From: Saprospira sp. CCB-QB6
GTDB taxonomy: Bacteria > Bacteroidota > Bacteroidia > Chitinophagales > Saprospiraceae
Reading direction: 5' to 3'
DNA length: 64,000 nt
Assembly: GCF_028464065.1 (NCBI RefSeq)
Contig: NZ_CP116808.1
Span: 3,439,501 to 3,503,500 of the forward strand
A program made the position numbers and the translations under genes. Shown piece after piece: positions 7,982-17,048 of the stretch. The notes below the pieces were generated by a model, which was given only the letters and a program-made list of their open reading frames with translations, ran no database searches and was not told the origin of the DNA. Position 1 is the stretch's first letter; the number at the start of each line of letters is the position of its first letter.

Positions 7982-8458
7982 ATGTGGAGATTTGTGATTT
8001 ACCTTTTCTTTATATGGCCAGCGGCTTTATTGGCACAGGATAGCTTGTCCAACATGTATTTTAAGGCCAAATTACTTTGCTTGGGCTCTACTGCTTATAC
8101 CTCTTATGCAGATGGCATTGCGGCATTAGATGCTGCTGATATGCAGTGCTTGAGGGGGCCTAAATTTCCCTCTGTTTTGTTGTTTCGCATTCAATTGCAA
8201 GATGCTGCAGCGCCTTATTATGTAGCCTATGACAAAAAAGGAGATCTCTTTTTGAAAGTAGCAGGATTTAAGAAAAATCAGGGAATCGCTTTCTTTAAAG
8301 TTTTGGAAAGAGATCAGCCTATTATATTAGAAATAAAGGCATTGGAAACTTATTTTGGCCTAACTCAAAAAGATTTTAGCGCCAAAGACTGGAGGTATTT
8401 GAGGCGAATAGGGTTTAGTGAAAAAGAACGTACTTTTGTTGAGCTTGATTTGGAGTAG
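7982..8458 (+). CDS. Secreted hypothetical protein, second tandem paralog
   Basis: This 158-residue protein has a clear Sec signal peptide (MWRFVIYLFFIWPAALLAQ) and a small mature domain of mixed polarity. ATG 7982 was chosen over an upstream in-frame ATG at 7940 because it opens the signal peptide directly and follows the previous stop by two bases. The shared AKLL and VAGF landmarks link it to the preceding gene. An LRR lipoprotein gene follows 63 bases later on the same strand and may be co-transcribed. The likely location is the periplasm or cell surface. The function is unknown. Confidence 0.75.
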   Translation: MWRFVIYLFFIWPAALLAQDSLSNMYFKAKLLCLGSTAYTSYADGIAALDAADMQCLRGPKFPSVLLFRIQLQDAAAPYYVAYDKKGDLFLKVAGFKKNQGIAFFKVLERDQPIILEIKALETYFGLTQKDFSAKDWRYLRRIGFSEKERTFVELDLE

Positions 8459-8521
8459 TTGATAACCATATAGCTAAAGGGGCATAAAGGAGAGCATTTA
8501 GCAAAATCAATTAGACACAAA

Positions 8522-10162
8522 ATGAGCTCAAAATATAAAAGCCTTTATTTATGGGGCGGATTATTACTTCTGTTGAGTTGCCAACGGCCACAGTATAAAC
8601 GCTATCAAAATGCTATAGCCTATATCAATCAGCAAGATAGTTTTATAAAATCTAATACTGTTTTTTCCTCAGAGCCCCTCTATAATCTTTGTCCAAAGAG
8701 TTATTTGCCACCATTGCCAATGCCTTGTTTTGATAAGGATAGTCTAGCGGTTTATATTGATGATGTCGCCTTCCAAAAGGTTACGGAGCGGAGTTTAGTA
8801 GATTCCTTTACCGCTACTACTTTTTTAGAAGAAGGGCTGCTCCCCAAAAAATTACAGCTCCCCTTAACTAATAGTCCTAACCGATTAGTTTTTCGCCACT
8901 ACCATAAAAAGTACAAAATGTTGATGGCTACTTTGTACTTTAATATATCGGAAGCAGAGCGGCCATATTATGAGATTCATAGTCCCAATACAGCTACTGC
9001 TTATCACTATTTATTTTTTTTCAAGAAAAGTGGTGAAATTAGAGCTGTTTTAGAAAACTTTGAACTGAATGCTTTTCTAGATCTAAAGCGGATGAGTCCC
9101 CAGAAGGATGATTTAGCTCCTCAATATGAATTCATTTTTTGTAAGCAAAATTCTCAATCAAAATACGGTGTCCTCATTAAGGAAACAGGAGTAAAAGTCG
9201 CCTGTATTTATGACTATATCGGCTACAGCCATTTTCCAGGATACTTAGAAGCGATAAATCAAGATGGTCGATTTTTGCTTAATAAAAAAGGGGAACAGCT
9301 AGTCTATGCCCGAGCTGTTCATGAATTGACGGCAGGAACTCAAGCTCTTTACCTCCCAAGAAGACCATCAACTAATGAAATTAAGCAACTAACTAAGTGT
9401 AAGCAAATCAAAATGTTATCTATTACTGGCTTAGCTACTTATCCTAAGGAGCTTAAAAAACTTAGGAACTTGGAATATTTAAGCTTAAAAAATGGTCAGC
9501 TTACAGCAATAGAAGGAGTAAGTGAGCTTAAACAGCTAAAATATCTAGATTTAGAGCAAAATAAATTAAGGCAGTTGCCTAAAGAGATAGAGGCTTGCAC
9601 AAAGCTAATTGAGCTAGATTTAAGGGCTAATGAGTTGGCTCTAAATAAGCAACTAATCAGTTTGCCTCAAAACTTAGAAATACTGAATTTATCTAGTAAT
9701 CAATTAACAAAAATCAGAATAAACAGTAATATTCTAAATAAATTACGTGTTTTAGATCTTAGTCAAAACTCAATAAAGAACCTGAGTGAGATTTTACCTG
9801 ACCTAATCGAAATAGAAGAGATTTCTTTATTCGATAATCAATTAAAAAATGAAGATGTCATTTTTTTAGATCACCCTAAGTTGGCAAAAATTAACCTCGC
9901 CTTCAATAAATTAGATCGCTTACCAATAGGGCTGTATCAAGTAAAAACACTAAATGAACTGAATTTATCAGGAAATCAGCTTAAAATATGGCCTAGAGAA
10001 TTACGGCAACTACAGCAATTAAAAGAAGTAAATCTATCTCAAAACCAATTGGAAGAGCTGCCCATAAATTTACTGGAGTATAAATTTTTAGATAGCTTAA
10101 AACTAAATGGAAACCCCTTAAACAAACAGGCAAAACAACTTTATAGGCTATTTAGCCAATAA
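8522..10162 (+). CDS. Leucine-rich-repeat lipoprotein
   Basis: The 546-residue protein starts with a lipoprotein signal (LYLWGGLLLLLSC), so it is probably anchored to a membrane by its cysteine. Residues of about 25-220 form an unrecognised region. Around 205-270 there are WG/KWG-like stretches (KYGVLIKETG, GRFLLNKKGEQL). From about residue 300 to 535 it carries some nine to ten leucine-rich repeats of about 22-24 residues with the pattern LxxLxLxxNxLxxLP. The known role of LRR arrays is protein-protein binding. It ends a run of secreted unknowns in this accessory stretch. Confidence 0.85.
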   Translation: MSSKYKSLYLWGGLLLLLSCQRPQYKRYQNAIAYINQQDSFIKSNTVFSSEPLYNLCPKSYLPPLPMPCFDKDSLAVYIDDVAFQKVTERSLVDSFTATTFLEEGLLPKKLQLPLTNSPNRLVFRHYHKKYKMLMATLYFNISEAERPYYEIHSPNTATAYHYLFFFKKSGEIRAVLENFELNAFLDLKRMSPQKDDLAPQYEFIFCKQNSQSKYGVLIKETGVKVACIYDYIGYSHFPGYLEAINQDGRFLLNKKGEQLVYARAVHELTAGTQALYLPRRPSTNEIKQLTKCKQIKMLSITGLATYPKELKKLRNLEYLSLKNGQLTAIEGVSELKQLKYLDLEQNKLRQLPKEIEACTKLIELDLRANELALNKQLISLPQNLEILNLSSNQLTKIRINSNILNKLRVLDLSQNSIKNLSEILPDLIEIEEISLFDNQLKNEDVIFLDHPKLAKINLAFNKLDRLPIGLYQVKTLNELNLSGNQLKIWPRELRQLQQLKEVNLSQNQLEELPINLLEYKFLDSLKLNGNPLNKQAKQLYRLFSQ

Positions 10163-10195
10163 AACAAAATGGATTAGTTTATTAGTTATTTTTCT

Positions 10196-10323
10196 GGGGC
10201 CTCCCGCCTTCGGCGGGCGCTACGTTTCGTGGCTCGCTATTCGCTCGGCCCTGCGCGGGCTACGCCCGCTTGGTCTGGCCTTTGGCCACCCCTGCACATC
10301 GCTAGGCCAGTCGCTTTGCTCCT
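10196..10323 (+). repeat. Family A repeat, copy 4
   Basis: It begins 33 bases after the LRR gene stop with GGGGCCTCCCGCC. This is the sub-type that has CTCCCGCC-ggcggg-CGCTACG after the head, shared with copies at 16925, 44209, 53596 and 56510. Confidence 0.8.
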
Positions 10324-10352
10324 TCTAGACGCAAGAATTTAGTCCTGCTAGT

Positions 10353-10435
10353 TATGGGCCGATGGTTGAAACCATCGGCCCATTTTATTGCGCTTAGTAT
10401 GGCCTCTTTTGTTGCTGTGGGTTTCAACCCACAGG
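10353..10435. repeat. Family B repeat, copy 3 (lacks the left part)
   Basis: Only the long GGGCCGATGG palindrome and the GTGGGTTTCAACCCAC palindrome remain. The following text (AACGGCAAAGAAAAATCC) resembles the right flank of copy 4. A small hairpin, ATCCCCTC / GAGGGGAT, lies just beyond at 10475-10494. Confidence 0.7.
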
Positions 10436-10544
10436 TTCAAAAAATAATAGCCCAACCACAACGGCAAAGAAAAATCCCCTCGAATGAGGGGATGACGATT
10501 TTTTCGATAGCCTAGGGCCTTGGCCCTAGGGTTCTTATGAAATT

Positions 10545-10789
10545 TATGGGGGAGAAAAAAACAAAATCAAACTATCGCAGAAAAAAATAATCCTTGTTCA
10601 AAGCGGTAGAGGATTTTAATCCTCTCCGCACTATAGATGTAGAATGGGGTTGTTGTATGGCTGCTGGTTTTAACCTGCAGCCACAGCTAGCAGGCCCGAA
10701 GGGCCGCAGGCAAAGGCCAAATGAAAGCCCTGCCACTTCTATCCTTTGCTTTAATTTCTTGCTATTCTGCGTTATTTTTCTCCCCCATA
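10545..10789. repeat. Possible small non-autonomous element with 15-bp inverted ends
   Basis: TATGGGGGAGAAAAA at 10545-10559 is repeated in perfect inverted form at 10775-10789. The 215 bases between hold two further palindromes (GCGGTAGAGGATTTTAATCCTCTCCGC split by one mismatch, and GCTGCTGGTTTTAACCTGCAGC). There is no credible gene. It may be a miniature transposable element or a coincidence of repeat fragments. Confidence 0.4.
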
Positions 10790-10868
10790 GCTAGGGCTAT
10801 GCCTTTAAAAAATGCCTTGACTAGCCTGAATTTTTTATCCAAGGATGGCCGAAGCACAGGACTCCCAT

Positions 10869-10986
10869 TTGGCCTAGCTGCCTGTAGTGGTGCCGCGAAG
10901 CGGCAGACCTAGGCAGCTTGCTGCCGCAGGGCCGAGCAGGCTTGCGAGCCACGGTCTGGCCCGGCCGCCGTAGGCGGCAGGCCCCC
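10869..10986 (-). repeat. Family A repeat, copy 5 (inverted, diverged)
   Basis: The inverted CCCC head lies at 10983-10986. The central GGCCAGACC block is displaced or rearranged relative to other copies. It lies just past the 3' end of the nucleoside transporter gene. Confidence 0.65.
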
Positions 10987-11051
10987 AAAAAAAACAGCCC
11001 CAAAACAAAAAATTGCTTTGGAGCTGCATCCTAAAATTCAACAAATTGGGC

Positions 11052-12491
11052 TTAGCTGCCAATGAGCATACCCGCAATAGTAGCCGTTAGAAAACAAGCA
11101 ATTGTTCCCCCAATTAAGGCCTTAACGCCAAAGGTAGAAAGCTCTTTGCGGCGAGCCGGAGCAATAGCGCCAATTCCCCCAATCTGAATACCAATAGAGG
11201 CAAAGTTGGCAAAACCACAAAGGGCGTAAGTGACAATGATTTTAGATTTCTCACTGATAATATGCTCTACTTTGGGAATATCGGCATAGGCGACAAACTC
11301 ATTCAGAATCGTCTTTTTACCCAACAACTGCCCAATAACAACCATATCCTCTGAAGGGGTGCCCAAAAGCCAAGCAATAGGAGAGAGCAAAATTCCCAAC
11401 ATATACTCCAAATTGAAGCCCGTAAAACGGCCCGCTGTGCTTTTTTCAATATACATATTAAGCGTGATGCCTTGTACATCAAAGGCTTTTCCAGCTACTT
11501 CTGGATTGTTTTCCTGCATCAACAACCAATTGGCTGCCTCGGCATTCCAACGCAAAACGGTATTGGCTGGTAGGTCATTTCCGCCAAAAAACTGAAAGCT
11601 TCCGTTATCGGCAGACCAAGCAACCAATTCTCCAATAGTGCCACTAACCATACTGTTGAGTAAGGCCATTAGGGCCGTGAAAACGAGCAACATGGCCCCT
11701 ACATTAACCGCCAAACGCAGACCGTCTGTGGTGCCCTTAGAAATGGCATCGAGTAGGTTGTCGCCCACCTGCTCTCTAGGGATGCTAATCGTTCTATTGA
11801 TGTCTTCCGAGGTTTCTGGATAAAGCATTTTGGCCGCCAAAATAGCCGCTGGTGCCGACATGATCGAGGCCGTGAGCAAATGCGTGGCAAATTCCTGACG
11901 AGCCACTGGATCATCGCCGCCCAAAAAGCCAATGTAAGCGGCAAGTACGCCCCCCGCAATGGTCGACATCCCGCCAACCATCAAACACATGAGCTCCGAT
12001 TTCGACATTTTGTCCAAATAAGGCTTGATAATCAAAGGCGCCTCGGTTTGTCCAATGAAAACATTGGCCGCAGCCGCCAAACTCTCAGCTCCTGTCAAAC
12101 GCATGACTTTGCTCATCCCCCAAGCCAAAACATAGATAATGGCCTGCAAAATGCCCAGATAATAGAGAATAGCCGAAAGGGCCGAGAAGAAAATAATAGT
12201 GGGCAATACCTTTACTGCAAAGATATAGCCCACCGATTGTGTATTGAGCAAGCCACCAAATACTAAGGCTGCTCCCTCATCCGTAAACTCAATGACCATC
12301 ACAAAAAAACCAGAGAGAAAGTCGAAAATAGCCCGAACTTCATCCACATACATAATGAGGACACCCAGTATAATCTGAAAAAAGAGGGCAACGCCCACTA
12401 GCTTCCAATCAATCGCTTTGCGGTTATTGGATGCCAAAAATAGAATGAGTAATAAGACCGCAATCCCCAAAAGGCCTCTTAAAATATCCAT
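11052..12491 (-). CDS. nupC: Concentrative nucleoside transporter (NupC/CNT family)
   Basis: This 479-residue inner-membrane protein has the CNT signature blocks: VFIGQTEAPLIIKPYL, MSTIAGGVLAAYIGF, KTILNEFVAY and CGFANFASIGIQIGGIGA. In characterised members these form the two substrate-binding hairpins and the broken helices. It should import nucleosides together with Na+ or H+; the coupling ion cannot be told here. It has about ten hydrophobic segments. A roughly 70-residue insert (around 290-365, VAWSADNGSFQFFGG...) is longer than in E. coli NupC and typical of the longer CNT subtype. It is monocistronic, with a hairpin terminator of the upstream gene in front. Confidence 0.92.
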   Translation of the reverse strand: MDILRGLLGIAVLLLILFLASNNRKAIDWKLVGVALFFQIILGVLIMYVDEVRAIFDFLSGFFVMVIEFTDEGAALVFGGLLNTQSVGYIFAVKVLPTIIFFSALSAILYYLGILQAIIYVLAWGMSKVMRLTGAESLAAAANVFIGQTEAPLIIKPYLDKMSKSELMCLMVGGMSTIAGGVLAAYIGFLGGDDPVARQEFATHLLTASIMSAPAAILAAKMLYPETSEDINRTISIPREQVGDNLLDAISKGTTDGLRLAVNVGAMLLVFTALMALLNSMVSGTIGELVAWSADNGSFQFFGGNDLPANTVLRWNAEAANWLLMQENNPEVAGKAFDVQGITLNMYIEKSTAGRFTGFNLEYMLGILLSPIAWLLGTPSEDMVVIGQLLGKKTILNEFVAYADIPKVEHIISEKSKIIVTYALCGFANFASIGIQIGGIGAIAPARRKELSTFGVKALIGGTIACFLTATIAGMLIGS

Positions 12492-12548
12492 GTTGCTTTG
12501 ACTCTAAAAGAGGGAAACCCCTCTGTGAATGTAAATAAAATGTAAAAG

Positions 12549-12583
12549 CCTCTAATTTATTGAAAAATAATAAATTAGAGGCG
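12549..12583 (-). terminator. Terminator downstream of DAHP synthase-chorismate mutase
   Basis: The arms CCTCTAATTTATT / AATAAATTAGAGG pair around a short loop. A moderately T-rich stretch follows on the minus strand. It lies between the DAHP synthase gene and the nucleoside transporter. Confidence 0.7.
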
Positions 12584-12701
12584 GTTTAATTAGTCCCCTA
12601 ATTAACTAGTTAACATTGGCTTAATCCTTTGTTAAAAGTTGTTCGGAAAATAGGAAACTATCATAAAAGCAACAAAAAAACAGCTGTAAAACAATAAGCC
12701 T

Positions 12702-13823
12702 TTAAGCTTTTTGCAGCCGATCCAAAATGCGACTGCTCCCAAAAACAGCCTCTTGCTGGCGTATGGACTCCTGATGAATGGCCTGAATCAATAAACTGAT
12801 GAATTCTTGGGCCAATTGCAACTCCTGCGCCTGCCCACAACGATCTTTGTAAATTTCGGCCCAACGCTCCAATTGCAAAATGCTAATTTGCTTCTCATAT
12901 TTGTATTCCCCAATCTGCCGAACAAGCTGCATCCGCCTAGCCAAAACTTTCAATAACTGATGGTCCAAATAATCAATCTCTTTGCGCAGTTCATTCAAAT
13001 GACAAAGAAAATCGGGATCAGAAGATGCTGCACGCAAAGGCTCTAAATTCCCTAAAAGTTGCTCCAAATCTGCCGCATTAATTTGCTGAGCTGCATCGCT
13101 CCAAGCCTGTTCGGGCTGGCAATGACTCTCAATCATTAAACCGTCAAAGTTCAAATAGAGGGCCTGCTGCGCCAATTCGCCCAGCAACTCTCGCTTGCCC
13201 GCAATATGACTGGGGTCCCCAATCAATTCCAAATTGGGCCACTGCCGCTTCAACTCAATCGGCAACTCCCAAATGGGCGCATTGCGGTAACGCTGCTCCC
13301 CATAAACCGAAAATCCCCGATGAATAGCCGCTATTTTTCGAATCCCCTGCTGGTAAAAACGCTCAATGGCTCCCATCCAAAGCTTTAAATCTGGATTGAT
13401 CGGATTTTTGACCATCACCGGCACATCTTTGCCCGCCAAGGCCTCCGCCAAGGCTTGCACCGCAAAAGGATTAACGCTGGTCCGCGCCCCAATCCACAAA
13501 ATATCTACCCCAGCCGCCAAAGCCAATTCTACATGCTCGGGCTGCGCTACTTCCACACAAATCGGCAATCCCGTCAATTCCTTGGCCTTTTGCAACCAAA
13601 CTAAACCCTCTTTTCCCACGCCTTCAAAGGAGTTGGGCCGCGTTCTAGGCTTCCAAATGCCCGCCCGCAAAATATGCACCTGCCCAGTTTGCGCCAGCTC
13701 CAAACAACTACGCAACAATTGCTCTTCAGTCTCGGCACTACAAGGACCCGATATCAAAATCGGCTGCTCTTCCGCAATCGCTTCCAATCCAAATCCCCAA
13801 TCTCTTATCTGTATGAAATCCAT
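12702..13823 (-). CDS. Bifunctional 3-deoxy-7-phosphoheptulonate synthase / chorismate mutase
   Basis: The 373-residue protein carries a type I-beta DAHP synthase in residues 1 to about 265. Visible motifs are ISGPCSAET, RAGIWKPRTRPNSF, WIGARTSVNPF, KNPINPD, HRGFS and DPSHIAG. A C-terminal AroQ-type chorismate mutase follows from about residue 275 to 365 (LNELRKEIDYLDHQLLKVLARRMQLVRQIGEYK). It catalyses the first committed step of aromatic biosynthesis (PEP + erythrose-4-phosphate) and converts chorismate to prephenate. In Bacteroidota relatives the mutase domain also serves as the feedback sensor for prephenate. The domain order matches those fusions. It is a single gene with its own terminator. 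Confidence 0.93.
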   Translation of the reverse strand: MDFIQIRDWGFGLEAIAEEQPILISGPCSAETEEQLLRSCLELAQTGQVHILRAGIWKPRTRPNSFEGVGKEGLVWLQKAKELTGLPICVEVAQPEHVELALAAGVDILWIGARTSVNPFAVQALAEALAGKDVPVMVKNPINPDLKLWMGAIERFYQQGIRKIAAIHRGFSVYGEQRYRNAPIWELPIELKRQWPNLELIGDPSHIAGKRELLGELAQQALYLNFDGLMIESHCQPEQAWSDAAQQINAADLEQLLGNLEPLRAASSDPDFLCHLNELRKEIDYLDHQLLKVLARRMQLVRQIGEYKYEKQISILQLERWAEIYKDRCGQAQELQLAQEFISLLIQAIHQESIRQQEAVFGSSRILDRLQKA

Positions 13824-13974
13824 AATTTTCTATTTAAAATCCTCGGCCCAAAAGGACCAGCTTTCTCTTTAACACTCAAGCCTCTCCTAAGTTTCAATTT
13901 TTATTGAAACTAATGAACCGCAGCATATTTTTTCCCGCTCAACAAGATTTTTTCAATTTTTTTGAGGATTTTTA

Positions 13975-14204
13975 GGGGCTGCCCCTCCCGTTAGGTTAAA
14001 ACCCAGCGCAAAGCGATATCGCTTTGCGAAGCTAGACAAAATGAGGGTTAAAACCCTCCTAAATTATCGGTCGGGTCGGGCTGTGTCGCGGCTCGCAGGT
14101 CGCTCGGCCCTTCAGCGCTTCGCGCCTTGGTCTGGCCTGCGGCCACTGCTGCCCATCCCTCAGCCGCGTCGCTTCGCTCCTTTGCGGCGGCTTCGCCGCC
14201 TGTA
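13975..14204 (+). repeat. Family A repeat, copy 6, carrying a nested 77-bp family C unit
   Basis: The A element is interrupted at 13991-14067 between CTCCCG and CGGTCGGGTCGGG, which in copy 11 are separated only by a short TG loop. The rest of the element continues normally. This copy and copy 20 are the only ones with the insert. Confidence 0.85.
13991..14067. repeat. Family C repeat, copy 2 (nested in family A)
   Basis: It contains GGTTAAAACC, the hairpin GCAAAGCGATATCGCTTTGC and GAGGGTTAAAACCCTC. Its length and position inside the host repeat are the same as in the copy at 59481. Confidence 0.8.
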
Positions 14205-14238
14205 GGAAGCCCACAAAACTAGAAAAAAGAAACGGATA

Positions 14239-15003
14239 ATGATTGCTAAAATAGAACATCCCGAAAAAGGATCGCTAAAGATCGATTTTCAACTTTTTTA
14301 TGATTTGGCCCGCCCGCTTTCGGCCTCGGCCCAAAATCCCCGCGCCTGGCATTGTGGCTGGCCCGAAATGGAACCCGTTAGGGCCGGTAGTTTTGTCGGC
14401 TCGGTCAAAATGGGCAGCTCAGTCAATTTTTTTAATGTCTCTTTTAATCCCCACGGCCATGGCACCCATACCGAATGCCTGGGCCACATTTCGGCAGAAC
14501 AGCACAGCCTCCGAACTTGTTTAAGCAATTTTAATGGCTGGGCCCGCCTGCATTCTTTTTTGCCCAATCCCAAAAATGGCCAATGGCAAATTACGGCCGA
14601 TCAATTGGCGCCTAAACTGGAAAACTGGCCCAGCAATACGGCCCTCATTATCCGCACCCTCCCCAATGAGGAAGAAAAAATTAGCCGAAATTATTCGGGC
14701 AGCGATCCCGTCTTTATTGAAGAGGAGGCCATGCTGCTCATCCGCCAAGCGAATATCCCGCATCTTCTCATTGATACCCCTTCGGTAGATCCAGAAGAGG
14801 ATGGAGGCGCCCTTTTGGCCCATAAAGCTTTCTGGAATTATCCAGAGGCGCCCCGCTTTGGGGCCAGCATCACAGAATTGATCTATGTGCCCAATGCTGC
14901 CCTTGATGGCGATTATTGGCTACAATTGGGGGTGCCCGCCTTCGAGCTAGATGCCGCCCCCTCTCGGCCACTTATTTACCCTGTGTTGAGCGAGGACCAA
15001 TAA
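14239..15003 (+). CDS. Cyclase-family metal hydrolase (kynurenine formamidase-like)
   Basis: The 254-residue protein belongs to the cyclase/KynB superfamily. The metal-binding motif is seen as H72-G-H74-G-T-H77-T-E79 in NPHGHGTHTE, a close variant of the usual HxGTHxD. The C-terminal YPEAPRFGASITELIYVPNAAL also fits the family. Members hydrolyse N-formylkynurenine or related amides and esters in the cytosol; the substrate here is not clear. ATG 14239 follows directly after the family A repeat. It converges on the next gene, with a shared two-way terminator at 15003-15040. Confidence 0.82.
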   Translation: MIAKIEHPEKGSLKIDFQLFYDLARPLSASAQNPRAWHCGWPEMEPVRAGSFVGSVKMGSSVNFFNVSFNPHGHGTHTECLGHISAEQHSLRTCLSNFNGWARLHSFLPNPKNGQWQITADQLAPKLENWPSNTALIIRTLPNEEEKISRNYSGSDPVFIEEEAMLLIRQANIPHLLIDTPSVDPEEDGGALLAHKAFWNYPEAPRFGASITELIYVPNAALDGDYWLQLGVPAFELDAAPSRPLIYPVLSEDQ

Positions 15004-15040
15004 AAAATGGCTGCCGAAAACTCGGCAGCCATTTTTGTTT
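15003..15040. terminator. Bidirectional terminator
   Basis: AAAAATGGCTGCCGA and TCGGCAGCCATTTTT form a perfect stem with A and T tracts on both sides. It ends the cyclase-family gene and the convergent membrane protein gene. Confidence 0.9.
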
Positions 15041-15779
15041 ACTCTCGGACGATTTCTGCATCTCGCAGCAAATAGGCCATTTTTAAGAAGTCAAATTCAT
15101 TTAATTCCAAACGCCCCCGAATCTTTACTTTGCCCTGACTGTAAGGAATGGGCGATTTGGGATAAACCTCCATCACAGATTCTGGTCCAGCACCCTTACA
15201 AAAGAAACAACTGGCCGTGGGAAAGGCCGAAAGCATAAACATTGTTCCATCATCTCCGGGGCCCATGGTTTGGGCCACAATATCATGTGGAATAATAAAG
15301 CCTTCAATTTCTATGGTCTGTTTGTCATAAGCCCGAATGGCTTTAGTGAACAGCGGCTGCATAATGACTTCTTCCAAACTTTGGTCGAGCCCCAAATCAA
15401 ACTTTAATTCCAGAAAAATATCCCAAAGTCCACCCACCGACTGTTGGGCAGCTCCGCCTTCAATTTCAAACATGCTTTCGGGCTCTTCAAAAGCGGAAAA
15501 ATCATCTTCCTCATAGCCATCGGCATACATCACAATACTGCCATCGTCTTGGCGCTCTGCTTCTAAATCAGTTTTGCGCAAGCTGGGCCGACGAGGATCT
15601 ACATAATCGGCATCTCGCTTTTTTTCTGCTCCTCGATTTTCATTAAGGTTTTCCTCAATGTTAGTTTCTGTTAAGGGCGAGTTTGTTGGGGCTATGCCCA
15701 AAAAATCAGGTCGAATAAAGAAGATACTGAGGCCTACAGTAAGCAGGCCGATAGCGGTCCAAAGTATTGTTTTTGACAT
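15039..15779 (-). CDS. Membrane-anchored hypothetical protein with a CFFC motif
   Basis: The protein has 246 residues, with one N-terminal transmembrane segment (about 5-23). A charged linker rich in E, D, R and N runs to about residue 110. A compact C-terminal domain follows (IEIEGFIIPHD, FMLSAFPTASCFFCKGAGPESVMEVY, KVKIRGRLELNEFDF). The order of a beta-strand opening GFIIP, a cysteine pair and a closing GRLELN recalls DUF3299-like small domains, but I am not certain of the match. The CxxC-like pair could bind a metal or form a disulfide outside the membrane. It follows fmt by 49 bases and is probably co-transcribed with it. Confidence 0.7.
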   Translation of the reverse strand: MSKTILWTAIGLLTVGLSIFFIRPDFLGIAPTNSPLTETNIEENLNENRGAEKKRDADYVDPRRPSLRKTDLEAERQDDGSIVMYADGYEEDDFSAFEEPESMFEIEGGAAQQSVGGLWDIFLELKFDLGLDQSLEEVIMQPLFTKAIRAYDKQTIEIEGFIIPHDIVAQTMGPGDDGTMFMLSAFPTASCFFCKGAGPESVMEVYPKSPIPYSQGKVKIRGRLELNEFDFLKMAYLLRDAEIVRE

Positions 15780-15828
15780 CTTGCTTTTTTTTATGCGTTC
15801 AAATCAAGGATTGGGCGCAAAGCGAATT

Positions 15829-16767
15829 TTAGTCGAGTGGATCGACCGCGCTGGCATTCCATTCCTGTCCATTGAGGAAGGTTTGCACATCCATACGTTT
15901 GCGTTTTTCGGCTTGCAGCTCTAAAATATCGAGCCAAGCGCCTTGGGCGGCAATGCGCAAAAACTTTTTGCCATCGGTCCAGATGCTGCCAGGGCTAGCG
16001 CTTTGTTCTGCAAAGATGATTTGACTGCGGTAAATTTTAAGTTTTTTGCCTCCTACTTTGGTCCAAGCAACAGGGTAGGGGCTAAGCCCACGAATAAAGT
16101 CAAAGACTTTTTGGGCGGGTTGCTGAAAGTTAATCAAGCAATCTTGATGAAAGATTTTTGGTGCATGACAAACTTCGGTTTCCACTTGAGGCTGCGTTTG
16201 ATAATTGCCAGTTTTGAGGAGGCGGACCGAGCGCAGCACCAAATCGCCCCCAGCAATCATTAGGCGGTCGTGTAGCTCGCCTACGGTTTCTGCTGGACCA
16301 ATAGGGGTCTTATATTGCAACAAAAGTTCTCCCGTATCAATTTCATGTTGGAGCAAAAAGGTAGTCAGGCCCGTTTCTTTTTCTCCATTAATGACGGCCC
16401 AGTTGAGGGGGGCTGCGCCTCTGTATTTGGGCAAAAGAGAACCGTGTAGGTTCATACTTCCCAATTTAGGCATATCCCAAACCATTTTGGGCAGCATTTT
16501 AAAGGCGACCACGACTTGCAGGTCTGCTTTATAACTGCGGAGTTCTTCTAGGAAATCGGGATTTCTAAATTTTTCGGGTTGTAGAACGGGAATATTTTGG
16601 CTCTGGGCGTATTTTTTTACAGCCGATTGCAAAAGGGTTTTATTGCCTCTGCCGCCCCATTTATCGGTACTTGTCACAACGGCAACCACCTCCAAGTCGG
16701 GGGCTTCTACCAAGGCTTGTAGGCTAGGAACTGCAAAATCGGGGGTTCCCATGAATATAATGCGCAT
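15829..16767 (-). CDS. fmt: Methionyl-tRNA formyltransferase
   Basis: This 312-residue enzyme formylates initiator Met-tRNA using 10-formyl-tetrahydrofolate. The N-terminal Rossmann domain begins MRIIFMGTPDFAVPSL. The catalytic set is visible as N107 and H109 in MNLHGSLLPKYRGAAP and D144 in HEIDTGE. The C-terminal OB-like tRNA-binding domain covers about 205-312 (GLSPYPVAWTKVGGKKLKIYRS). Length and order are normal. It heads a two-gene unit with the membrane protein downstream. Confidence 0.96.
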   Translation of the reverse strand: MRIIFMGTPDFAVPSLQALVEAPDLEVVAVVTSTDKWGGRGNKTLLQSAVKKYAQSQNIPVLQPEKFRNPDFLEELRSYKADLQVVVAFKMLPKMVWDMPKLGSMNLHGSLLPKYRGAAPLNWAVINGEKETGLTTFLLQHEIDTGELLLQYKTPIGPAETVGELHDRLMIAGGDLVLRSVRLLKTGNYQTQPQVETEVCHAPKIFHQDCLINFQQPAQKVFDFIRGLSPYPVAWTKVGGKKLKIYRSQIIFAEQSASPGSIWTDGKKFLRIAAQGAWLDILELQAEKRKRMDVQTFLNGQEWNASAVDPLD

Positions 16768-16850
16768 AAACTAAACGATCAAATTGAAGAATAAGAGAAT
16801 TGAGTGCGCCTTCTATCCTTTTAATAAAGGGTGGCGGACAAGTTAATTTC

Positions 16851-16922
16851 ATGAGGGTTTCACCCCTCATTTATATATAATCGCAAAGCGATACCACAGT
16901 TGCTGTGGGTTTTAACCTACAG
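16851..16922. repeat. Family C repeat, copy 3
   Basis: ATGAGGGTTTCACCCCTCAT, a partial GCAAAGCG arm and CTGTGGGTTTTAACCTACAG follow one another. It directly abuts an inverted family A copy, so C and A are neighbours here rather than nested. Confidence 0.7.
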
Positions 16923-16924
16923 TA

Positions 16925-17037
16925 TCGGCCTAGCGATGTGCAGGGGTGGCCGAAGGCCAGACCGAAGCGCGTAGCGCTGAAGGGCCGAGCGAACAGCGAG
17001 CCCCGAAACGTAGCGCCGGCCGCAGGCAGGAGGCCCC
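16925..17037 (-). repeat. Family A repeat, copy 8 (inverted)
   Basis: It belongs to the sub-type with CGCTACGTTTCGGGGCTCGCTGTTCGC read on the minus strand. Its head lies 11 bases beyond the rpe stop codon. Confidence 0.8.
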
Positions 17038-17048
17038 AAAAAATCAAT

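Noticed and set aside
10721-10912. Small secreted-looking protein (MKALPLLSFALISCYSALFF)
   Set aside because: The second half runs into an inverted family A repeat and the first half overlaps the 15-bp inverted-end element. There is no promoter or operon support.
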